DNA from: Astropecten irregularis
Taxonomy: Eukaryota; Echinodermata; Asteroidea; Paxillosida; Astropectinidae
Direction: 5' to 3'
Assembly: GCA_963971285.1 (NCBI GenBank)
Contig: OZ020244.1
Span: 30,380,001-30,444,000, forward strand
DNA: 64,000 bases
Each line of letters starts with the position of its first letter. Within the stretch, counting starts at the first letter, position 1. The notes beneath the pieces were generated by a model. The model had not been told where the DNA came from, did no database searches, and saw nothing but the letters and a program-made list of their open reading frames with translations. A program made the position numbers and the translations under genes. Shown piece after piece: positions 34,601-47,245 of this stretch.

Positions 34601-37600
34601 AGTCCACTTAATACGTCACAAGTTTTGTTTTGCAGGTGAGGCCCGATAGAAACAATCCATGAACCTGACAAATAATGTATATATTCAGTGGAACTCTACT
34701 GACATTTGTGTTTTGTATTAAAACTAAACAAGATTCACCAAATATGATTCTAAAGCTGAAATCCACGAAGTCTTCAAGTTCAGAATTTGTTTTTTTCTGG
34801 TTTTTTTTGCACTTAACACAGAACAAGTGTACAGGGGTTGATTTCACAAAGGCCTACAATCGATCGTATCTCCAGTCTCAAAGGGCAACCCATCGTATCC
34901 TACACAGGATACCTATGATTGATAGTAAGTTATGATGAGTTTAGTGAACTTAAATTGACCTTCAGTAATGTAATGAGGAGACTCACTTGTATTTATACCG
35001 CAGTGGATTCTCAGAGTGCTCAGGGGCTGGCAGTCCACCACACCAGGAATCAAAGAAACGAACCTTCACAAAAGAATGACAATCAAATCATTACAAAAGA
35101 ATGACAATCAAATAATGACAAAAGAATGACAATCAAATAATGACAAAAGAATGACAATCAAATCATCACAAAAGAATGACAATCAAATAATGACAAAATA
35201 ATGACAATCAAACCATTATAAAAGAATGACAATCAAACCATTATAAAAGAATGACAATCAAATCATCACAAAAGAATGAGGATCAAATTATGACAAAAGA
35301 ATGACAATCAAACCATTATAAAAGAATGACAATCAAACCATTATAAAAGAATGACAATCAAACCATTATAAAAGAATGACAATCAAACCATTATAAAAGA
35401 ATGACAATCAAACCATTATAAAAGAATGACAATCAAACCATTATAAAAGAATGACAATCAAATCATCACAAAAGAATGGGAATCAAATCATCACAAAAGA
35501 ATGGGAATCAAATCATCAAAAATTATCGAAGCCCAAGTAAAGGTTTTCCCACTTTATAGAGTGTAAAGAGAGCTGATACCAGTCAATTATTTAAGTCTCC
35601 TCAGTCCAGTGAAAGTTTCATCGCTTCTAGATACCAAAACTTCATTCTGAATTAGTTCCCTTTTGTGTACATACCTTGCCTCCTTCTGCCTTGACATTGT
35701 GGAAGCATTCCATGGCTAGCATGTGATCAATGCCTGGGTCCAGCCCACATTCATTCATAATGGTCACTCCAGCATCTAGTGCACTGTGGTACAGAAGTAT
35801 ATATTGGAGACTCACAATTAATCCTCAGAACATTATGCTGTTACCCAAGTTTTCTCTGTATTCAAGGTATAATACATGATTGGCAAAGGTCACAGAACAG
35901 CACTCACACTTTGTCTAATCAAACAAGTACATGAAATAATAACCAGAGACAATGTGAGCTCAATCAGACATCTGAGTCACAAGAAAATAGCGAAAACCCC
36001 ACTCAAATTTTCTTATACTAAATATAAATAATGGTTTTGATCTTACCCCTAGATCAAAACTGTTTTTGGTCTTTTAAAAAAAGGTTTTTTGGTTTTACTA
36101 ATTTCTGAAGAAATGCACCATTTCAGGTGGAAATATTCTAATGGTACGTTTCTACCAGCACCATCTTCATACCCTGAAAGTTATACGTAAATCTGTGAAT
36201 ATTACTGTTTGGGTATGTTACCAATCGTGTACTGTACCTTTAAACATGTTAAAATGATTGCACAATGATACACATAGGCCATTATAGAAACACAGAGTCA
36301 GTCACTCTGTTAGATTTCGTCTCTATCATCATAAAGTATTTGACAGATCTGGTACCCAGACTCACCCCTGTTGGAGACCTCTCATCTCTGGGCCTGCGTA
36401 GCTGGCGGTGACCATGTGCTTCTTGTGAGCCACACACTCCTGTGCCACTTGGGGATGGAACTTGAGAGGCAGCATACTGGAAAGAGGAGGGAATGATTGG
36501 AGAAATCCTTAGTTAGGTGAACTACAGACATGGCGCTGAAAAACTGAAAAAATCCTCCCTATTCCATGAAATAGGATCTCATAAGCACAGAATTTTGTTC
36601 TTCTCTTACCAGCTTACATTTCTTAGCACTGATTCTATGCTTACATTAAGCAGAGCCATGAAACAGGACCGTGGATTGATTTCACCAAACTCATCGTAGC
36701 TTACTATTAATAGTAGGACTAATGATGCATTGCAGCCCTATGTTGGATACGATGGGTTATCCTTCGGAACTTGAGTTACGATCGCTATCAGGCCTTGTTA
36801 AATCGACCACTGGAGTCGATTTCACCAAACTCATCGTAACTTACTATCAATTGTAGGACTTATGATGCACTGCAGCCTTATGTAGGATACGATGGGTTAG
36901 CCTTCGGAACTTGAGTTACGATCGCTATCAGGCCTTGTTAAATCGAACCCTGGAGTTGGTTTCACCAAACTCATCGTAACTTACTATCAATCAAAGGACT
37001 TATTGATGCACTGCAGCCTTATGTAGGATACGATGGGTTAGCCTTCGGAACTTGAGTTACGATCGCTATCAGGCCTTGTTAAATTGAACCCTGGAGTTGG
37101 TTTCACCAAACTCATCGTAACTTACTATCAATTGTAGGACTTATGATGCACTGCAGCCTTATGTAGGATACGATGGGTTAGCCTTTGGAACTTGAGTTAC
37201 GATCGCTATCAGGCCTTGTTAAATCGAACCCTGGAGTTGGTTTCACCAAACTCATCGTAACTTACTATCAATCAAAGGACTTATTGATGCATAGGATATA
37301 GGCCCCATACAATGGGCTCAAGTTATGATCTATCGTAGGGCTTTGTGAAAACGAACCCAGGGTTTGATTTCACCAAACTCATTTTAACTTACCATCAATC
37401 GTAGGACTAATATGATGCATTGCAGCCCTATGTTGGATACGATGGGTTATCCTTTGTAACTTGCATTACAATCGATCATAGGGCTTTGTGAAATAATCAA
37501 CCCCAGCGGCCGATTTCACCAAACTCTTCTTATCTTAGAATCGATCTTAGGACTTAGGAAGAGTCCCGGCTGTAAGATCGATCTTTGCTATGACGTGTCC

Positions 37601-40600
37601 TAAGACCGATTTCACCAAACACGTCTTACGCAAGATCAGTCTTACTCAGATGACATTACAAAATGCAACGGCTGTACCATGTTTGATTGAAAATTGGAGC
37701 GAATGCATGCAACGGCCGTAGTTTTAAGTGCACACTGCACAGCATGAAGTAAATTCAAGATGGCTGATTGGCTGTTTTTTCGGGCGAAAACTAAAATAAA
37801 ACATTTGCTAGCTTGTAACGTACTCACATGGGTGACGGGCTACAATTTAATATGCCACTCTCTTTCCAAAACTTGCCGCTTTTTAATGGAACTATCTTCT
37901 AAGTATTTCCTCGTCTTTTAAACTATCAAGTGGATTTCTCTGGTCACAGAATATTAACTCGCCTATTAAAACCAACTGCCCGCCGAGAATCGTGACAGAG
38001 CAAGAAGCGTCAGCGCTATTGTTGCTATTCAATTTATACGTGTTCGTGCAGATAGACGACCCTCAGACCCATCCTAAGTTAAGACGCGTTGCTATGGAAG
38101 TTGAGATGCATTGAACGCGTCTTAACTTTGGTGAAATCGATCCTAGGACGCGTCCTGATAGGATGAGTTACTCTTCCTAAGACGCGTCTTAGCATTTCGT
38201 GAAATCGACTCCCTGGTCTCTCTGTCTCTAGATTCCTCTTCCCTACCCTTACCTGATGACCAGATCATGCTCCTTGATAGCCTTCTGCATCAGGTCTCCA
38301 TGTCGGGTGATGTTCAGATACAGCGGGTTGGTGTTGTCATACTTGCTGGCCAGGGTGTCGGCTTCAGTCTTGTCTATAGAGGCTGTGAAGCAGAACAACG
38401 ACAACGATAAAGTCAACAATCATGTCCATGAATGATGGCTTAGCTTAAGAGGACATTTTCCAACACCAGTCATCCTAACAACCCACAATTATAGCCCAGT
38501 CGTCCTACCTACTGTTACAGCCACATCATCTCCATTCTTTGTCAGGTACTCAACAATGGGAGCAGCCATGTTACCCGACCCAAACAGCAAGACTTTCCGC
38601 TTCTCTGCTCCAAAGGATGACGGAATGATCCTGAGGGAGTCAAAACGCAAAGTCAGTATCTCAATTCCTGTCTTCTTGTGCATAACCTGCATTTTAACAC
38701 TAAGTACATGTAGTGACCCTTTTGGTAAATGAAAACAAATACCGGTATCGTTTAATACTGGTATTTGTTTTCATGTACCAGAACATGCAGAAAGATCACT
38801 ACGTAAATAGACAGGCACAATCGCCCTTCAAATTTATGTTGGATCTAGTTGCTAAGAATCTATTCCCACATGTTTTAAGTCAATGAAAAATGATTCATTA
38901 CAAGGAGATGTAGCACTAGCAAGGTATAGGACCATGTTCTCTAAGGGACAAGATATGTTCATTGGTTAATGGCACTACTGGAACATCTGAAGGGGTACCA
39001 GGTCATGGGCAATGAAGCAACAAGCAACCACTACCATGATTAGAGGGAGCACTTTGTAGCGTAAGACAACCACACACGACAATATGCTCTTGAGACAATA
39101 GGCACATAACAGTGACTGTCTGATGCTGGGCTGTCTATATATGGTCATAACACTTATTGCAAAGAAATGTACTCATGCACATATGTAAGAACTTAAATAT
39201 CTGACGGAATGATATTGACAATGAGTGTGTGGAGATATGAAGGGGAATGGGCACCAGACTAAAACCAGAGGTCAAGGTTCAAAGGTCTAGGTCACTGGTT
39301 AGGTACTAAAAGTGAAGTACATGTGCAGTACTATGATAGAACTGAAACTGACACTAATAGTTAAACAAACAAAAAACAAACAAACAAACAAAAAATGAAC
39401 CCAAAATAAAAGAGACAAAAACAGATGTAGACTATAAGCAAACATGTACATGTGTGAAATCCCTACAACTTCATTGGCACATTACACAGAAAAAGTTTTT
39501 TTTTAAGGAAAGAAAGAGACATGTTATGCTGAAGTACATTTTTAACAAAACTGTAAAATTAAAGGGAAAACCCATAACCAGTGCACGTAACCATGTTATA
39601 AATGATGAAGAGACGTTTCTAAATTACATGTACATGTATAGGTAGAACATGCATGGACTGGAGGATTACTACGTCATGTTGTGTGACTGTGTATGACGTG
39701 TGTCTGTTTCAATAGCAATGAAGAAATGGGAGTAGCATAGCCTTTAAAAAGAATAAATCATGACTTTGCAATGGATTGAAATGACTGCGTCTTGCTCACG
39801 TCGCCCGGGGACCTCACTGCTCTTTGCTGTCCGAACGCCAAAACGAGATCCTGGCTCAGCGAACTGCCCATTGAACTTTGATTTCTGATGACTTGACTTT
39901 TGATATCATTGCTGTTTGACAAACGCTTATACATGTATATATATAATGGATTGAGATGTGATCATCAGCCTACGTGAATGATCATGTTGTGTCTTAGTTT
40001 TGTATATCTGCATACTTAAAACAAAAACAAGAACACAGTTGCACCTATACATATTGTATGCTTTATATTGTGGGGTTTCATTAGGGTTAGGGTTAGTACA
40101 TGATCTTATCGCATGTGACTGATTTCAAGTGGATTTACTGTAAGTACAAAGCAATAACCAGTACATAGAATGAAAATGAAGTATGAAGTTGAAATTCAAA
40201 AGATGAAATTTGGATTTAAGTTCAAAGTGGATAAATGCAGTTTGTGAGTTCTTTCCTTTGCTTCTTTATGCAAAATGCATTATACGATGCTGTACATGTA
40301 TATTAATAGGCCGTATCCCATATCTCTGGATGCAGCCGTAAATAACACCCAAGTCTATTGAAATAACTGCAGTCATTGGATAGTGTTAGTGGCTGCCATA
40401 GGGGGCATGTTTAATTTGCGGTCGCAGGCAAATATTTGGGACACCACCTCAATCTTGGCATGTGACAGATAAAAACAATAGTCTGGAAGCCCTGGTGGAA
40501 AGGGCGTACATTTTCAAAGTAAATGATCAGGAGACTAGACACACTTTTCCCTACTACTGTAGCCCTACTCATTATTACTGAGTTATTAATGCATTGTGAA

Positions 40601-43600
40601 TTGGTATGAATGTATTTCTGTTGTTCAATATGGGTATAAATGCTATGGGTTTGATGTAGCTGAATTTTAGTGACTTATTGTTGTTGCATAGGTTAACCAA
40701 CTTACAGTCGGGCTTGCTCTTCACTATTGACAGATGCAAACAAAACAAATATTATATTACTATACATATATAATGGTTAACGGCTGTAGGCATTAGAGCT
40801 CAGGGTTAATAAAACAGCTTGCATTTGGCGTTAAAAAGTCTCAAAAAAAAAAAGTCTCTAAAAAAGTCTCCCTATTTAGTTAACATTTTAAATAATTCGT
40901 AACCTTTTAGTCCTTTGTTTTATTTTGTTCAATGTCAATTTTTTTTTTTTTTAAATGTCAAGTGCTTTACTTTTTAAATTTTCTGTTGTTAAGAAATACC
41001 TTTTAAGTTTTAACACTCTTTATGTAAATGTTTTATCTTAATCTTAAATGTTTACGTAAACATATGCAATTCAGTTTTCAACTGCTAGACATGTTTTTAA
41101 TAAACCATTTTTGAATTTGAATTGAATTGAAAATCAGTGTCAATGAATGTCTGGCATGCTGAAATTTGGTCCGAAACAGTTGGTCGTGAACAATTAGATA
41201 CCACATTAACGCAATGATGTTGTGCATAGTGAATAGTGCATCAAGTGGAGTGGAATTGTCTGCATTTTCCACCAACTAATCTACCACCTGCCTCATATCG
41301 TAAGTAGCATCCAACGCTGAAAGATTGGCCACAAGCTCAAAAGATAAATGCAGATAGAATGCTAGAGTGAGCACATTAACCATTTGATTTGGGAAACTGC
41401 ACTACTAAGTCCGGTTCATGCAAATTTGAATTTTGAAATAAATGGCAGGGGGCATACAAAATATGAACTCTGAAAATCTCCTATACTTTTGTACACAGAC
41501 TGTGAGGAAAAAAAATGTGAAATTCAAAACCAAAAAATCTATAATCAGATAAAAATCTGAGAAATCTCATCCCTGTTTTACAGAACAAAGTTTTCCCTTT
41601 TCATGACATCTAGGCCGGCCTTGAGTCATACAACACTGCAGTCAGGTAACTGGTTTGAACTGGATCAATGTCCTTCATTTTAGCATCTATGGGTTCAATC
41701 CGGCTTGTATATGTAGATATGGGTGCAGACAAGTGCAGGCTTTGAGTGTGTGCAGTGCTACCAGAAATCACCGAGCAGGGCATGCAAATCTTGATGTCCT
41801 AAAGCTGCTGCACTGACTTTTGGTGGCCAAAATTTACAATCTAGGTGATGAGAATATGATGTTCTTGTACTTACGGCTGAGTGACCTCTCGTAGGTTCTG
41901 GATGTACTGGTATTTGGGGGTCAGTTTGCCATTGGAGGCGATGACGGCCTGTCAGGAAAACAAATGCATCATAAAATACTGCATATGAAAGATAATGCAC
42001 ACATGAATGAAATGCACCAAATTAACTTTGAAGGGCAAAGCACTGCTGGGTATGTGGTGTTCCTATGCAGGGCTCGAAATATCCACTAGACCTTGGATCG
42101 AGTCTAGTGATTTCAGTGTCGGTCTAGTTAAGTGTGTACTGCACTAGTGATTTTGGACACAATATTGCATACAATTACGATTTTCCTATGTACATGAATA
42201 CTACACTTCTAGTGGAAAAAGTTCAGGTCGGTCTTGTTCAGTTCCTAGATACTAAACCTGTTGTCCAGTGCTTTTTTTTTCACGAAATTCGAGCCCTGCT
42301 ATGCGGTCACGAAATACCAGGAACTATTTCATGTGGTGTACATGTATATATACAGGCTACCTTTGAGAAGGAATGAATGCATAATATTCATTCACGTAAT
42401 CCAGGAGGAATCATCAAGAGGAATCATCAAGTGGCTCATGTGTGGCATGTCTTTCATTTGCCAATTTTACTAGGAGTTAGGAGGGCCTGACGTTTCAATC
42501 CTAGCAGGATCTTTCTCATAGGCTAAAGGGAAAGATCCTGCTAGGATTTAAATGTCAGGCCCTCCTACAAGTAACTCCAAGCATTTGACACATTTCAGGT
42601 CATTACCTTGGGTAATGAGCAGTTTGCAGCAGTTTATTACTAGTACTTGCCAATTTTGGTTAATTCATGTCAGTATGCTGACTTCTCAAATTGCATTTAA
42701 TCAATGTTTAGATCTCCCCAGAATACGGACACGGCTGCTATTTCACTGTATGACTCAGGGCATTGGCAAGCTGCTGTATGGTCAAATAAGAGAAGTCCAG
42801 CATTAAACCCCTACCTACTATGAATAAAGCATAGTAGGGGGCATAGATGGCAAGTGCGTTAGGCACTAGCCTCTCACCAATGTGGCCCGGGTTCGATCCC
42901 GGCCTGGGTCATATGTGAGTAGAGTTGTGCGTTTGGTTCTCTCCTATGCTTCAAGGGTTGTTCTCAGGTTTTCCTCCCTCCACTAAAACCAAACACTTTC
43001 GATCTCAGACTGTGTTTCGTAATCATAAATGGGTTGATGTGGCTGGCTGCCAAAGGGCGCCCATGAAAGCCTGCTACTCGGTCAAGTGTAGCACCATCCT
43101 TCATAATACATATTGTAATTGCTGGGAACCTCTGGAAAACAGTGTGTGTTTCACTAAGCAGGTAAACCCAGGGTAAACAAGAAATGAAACACACACTGTT
43201 TTCCAGAGGTGCCCAGTAATGGTAGATTTTTGAGGACCGGTCTTCAAGTGAACAGCGCACGCGCACGCAACTGTGAGCATGTGCGCGTTGTTTTGCACCT
43301 GCGCTGTTGGGCGTGCCCATGCGCTGTTGACTTGAAGACCGGTCCTCAAAAATCTACCATTACTGGGCACCTCTGGAAAACAGTGTGTGTTTCATTGAGC
43401 AGGTAAACCCAGGGTAAACAAGAAATGAATAAAGCATGGCATATAGGCACCAGATCATTCCTGACCTGGAATCTAAAATGTGCCAGAGCTCGCCCTGAGT
43501 CACATGACATAGCAACCGAACATCAAAGTCAGGGGAATTCAATTTGAATGTGCTCGTACAATACAATCGAGTCCGTGTGCCAGACCTGTGGCCGATTTGC

Positions 43601-46600
43601 GTAAAGTTTCGTTGAATCTCCTGCTGATCGCAAATCTTGCACAAGGCTGATTTATCTGAGAGGATACTTACATCTTTTATGACTCTAGAGAGGTTGTCCT
43701 CTTCGAACAGCTTATTGGCGTCTGACTTGACCTGTCAGGAAAACAAATATGAATGCAGTTTATGAATAATCACTTCTCAACAAGGTTGAGGGTGTGATAC
43801 ACTGATTCAAACAGGGATGGGTTCAACTGATATGGGATGGATCCGGATCTAACTGGTCTGGTCTGGATCTAACCGCTTGGGACTGGATGTAAATACTGGG
43901 GTTGTGTCTCATTGATTTGAGGTGAATCTACTTGCTGCTGGTCTGGGATGTGTGAAGTCGTTTAGGCTGGAACAGTTTTTGGCTGGGTCTAACAGGTCTG
44001 GGCGAGGTCTTACTACGCTTGACTGCACTAGCTTATCAGGGATGGCTCTGATGACCAGTCAGGCAGTGTTGTATCCGAGTCCACAACCTCCGAGCCGAGG
44101 CCGAGGCCGAGGCCGAGGTTCTCATGAGCAGCCGAGGCCAAGGCGGAGTCAGAATCATGGGTCTCCGAAGCCGAGGCCAAGGCCGAGTCACACACGTGCA
44201 TATCATTTCACTCTGAATGAGACTGTTTGCTGGTCTAGAGTAGACGCGGTACCCGAACTTCCCGATGTGGTTTATAACCACACTAGCACAGGGCACCATG
44301 CTCTCAATTCATTACATTCGGTGCATTCTTACTACACAATAATGTCACGATGTAGGTGAGCGCTATTCACGTGATGTTTTAACTTTCTTTCTGTAAGTGT
44401 ATTAATGAAAAATTAAAAATTTTCCCCCCAAAATGTTGGGAAACACGTTTCAGTTTTAAATAAAAAAATGTTCTTGGCCTCGAGCTGCATGAGTCATCAT
44501 TCAAAATTCTTCGCGGCCGAGGCCAAGGCCGAGTCATGGACCCACGAGGCCAAGGCCGAAGAAGCAAATTTCCGGCCTCGAGGCCTGCAGTCAGGTAACT
44601 GGTTTGAACTGGATCAAACTATTTCTGACTGGTTCTAACCTCCCTGAGTTGGGTCCATCTTCTCAAATCCATTAGTAGGGATTAAAGAAACGACTAGTCC
44701 ATTCTGTGCCCAACTGGTTTTGGCTGGATCTAACTGGTCTGGCCTAGATCTAACCGACTACGGAGGCTACTCACCATTTCTGGTAGCAGTGGCTGCAGCA
44801 AGGTCCCAAAGAAGTCGGTGGCTTCCCTTGGCAGCTGGGCGGGCATGTTATCAATGGAGCACACTAGGACGCCATCCCCTGAAAATCTGTCCGATATAAG
44901 AAGGAAAAACAAAATAAGAAAAAACATCAAAAACCCTCCACAAATGGCTGCACATGAATTTTGGACAGATGCATCTGACCATATCTTAAAATGAACAAAA
45001 GTGTATTAAAAGTATTTAAAGAAATAGAATTAGAATCGAAAGACATATATAAAAGGACAACAATTGGATTACATTTTATGTGCAAAGGAATCATACAAAC
45101 ACTTTAAAGTCAAAAACTTTTGTAAAGCTTTTTCTTTGTACAGCAATTAAGAATCCTATTTGAGCAATGACATGCATGGATGCTGCTTTGGTATTAAAGA
45201 ATAGCACTACAGACATACTGTTCAATTTCAATATTGTTAAGACAGATTTGTTTGTCAAAGTTCAAACTAAGCAGCAAAGATGGCTTTCATGTACTTAAGC
45301 AAGTGAAACACGACTGAATATCAGCAATAAGTGTTGAAATAAAAAACCCACAATAAAGATTTAGCTACATGTACGCTAGCTGCTCCAGTGTGGTCTGACC
45401 ATTTCCACTAAAGGGTACTACATGTATGAGCGGTTCACCACACACATCGATAGTCACCATATTTGGGCATGTTGGGTAGTGATTTGGGTCCCAATAACTT
45501 TTTCAGTGTGTGTGAATGGCACCTTTGAGTGCAATTTGAGCCCTCAAACCTGAACATTGCCACCAAGCCACAGCAAACTCACTACAGAGAATGTTAAATA
45601 GCATTTCAAGCAATGGAACAGATGTAAATGTAAAAGCAAACAGTATTTTCTACACAACACAACATGTTCAGTGGCATTCCCAACTTAGTGCTTTACTGGT
45701 AGGACTGACATGACTGAGAGAGATTACAAGATGATCAGCGCATGTGGGAAGACACTGGGTGCCAGCTTCCAAAGAGTTGATATCATCGTGGCGGGTCTTT
45801 GCGAACGAAGATCTATGAAGGGCGTGGTCCACGTAGACTGCAGGCATGCTCGTGGCTGACAAGTCCAATGCAGGGGCAAACAGGCCCAGCCGCAGCGAAT
45901 GCAGATGCAGATCTGGTCTTGGTTTTGAGGCTTGACGATCCTAGCTCATGGTTCTTTTGTCCTTCAGACTGGCCTGCCTGGAGTTCTCAAAGGAGGAGAC
46001 AGTCTGGTGAATGTTGTATCGCCAGGCAACGCGGTCCGCAGCGAGGGTAGACCACTGGCAGTGGTCGATATCGCAGGCACCGAGGGCTTTCTTCAGGCAG
46101 TTCTTGTACCAGTGCTCCTCTGTCAAGATGGCCAGTGGAGAGCTCGCCGTACGGTACAATTTTGGGAAGGTGATGATCATCTATTCTAGAGATGTGACCT
46201 GCCCAGTACAGCTGCAACTTTGATAGCATGGCCTCAATGCTAGTTACAGTATCTCCACCTGCTCAAGAATCATAATGTTGGTGACGAAGTCACTCCACTG
46301 GATGTTCCTCAGGATGGTATGGAAACAGTGAGCACTGATGGAAGTGCAAGAGCAGTCTTGTTGGTAGGGGTAGATGACCCACGACTCTGAACCAAGGTGA
46401 GGATAATAACTTCTATCTCAGGAATGATCTGGTGCTTATACAGGTATGCCATGCTTTGTGCCATACATTGTGAGCAGCACTCTAATGCTAGACTTCTCTC
46501 GTAAGACAATACAGCAGCATGCTTAGAGTCATGTGTGACGTAAATTGACATGACTGAAGTGTATTTACACATGTACATGCTAGACAGTTTGGAAACATTT

Positions 46601-47214
46601 GTTGTGGAAAAGCATTCATATGAAATAGTGTACGATCCGGGCTTTGTATGCTTTCATGTATCTTAATGAAATGATATGACCAGTCGCACTCACATGATAC
46701 CCATGGTAGCAATGATCGGCCACTACAAGAATACCACACAATCCCACCTGCCAAATTATTGAAAATCTTCTACCATCTTCTACTCCTTGTCCCATTAAAC
46801 GTGAAGATTAATGCTGAAAAGCTTTGCAAAAAGCAAACAAGCTTCAGATTTAATTAAAAAAAAACACAACCAAAACTAAACAAATATAAAGCAACAACAA
46901 GAAATATATCAAAAACAAAATAACAAGAGTGCAATTAAGTATGTTTGCATGTACAGAGACAGTATATTGCTATGTATGGAACCACATTGAGAATACCAGA
47001 ATAGTATCCTGGCTTGTCGCCATGGTCACATGACATCATCAGTCTGTTCAGTCACAAACCTTTCCTGTCAACAACCAATTACAGTATTCTCCTTTAGGCA
47101 AAAGAAGGATATTGTGTTTCCAGTTAAAAACCAGCCGAATAGCGAGATCACTGGCGTAGACAGGGGTGGGGGGGGGGGGGCCAGGGGGGGCCAGGGCCCC
47201 CCCTATTTATCCCC

Positions 47215-47245
<31 letters not shown>

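Noticed and set aside
40081-40096. TTAGGGTTAGGGTTAG as a telomere or telomeric insertion
   Set aside because: Fewer than three units; it could arise by chance and has no flanking array.
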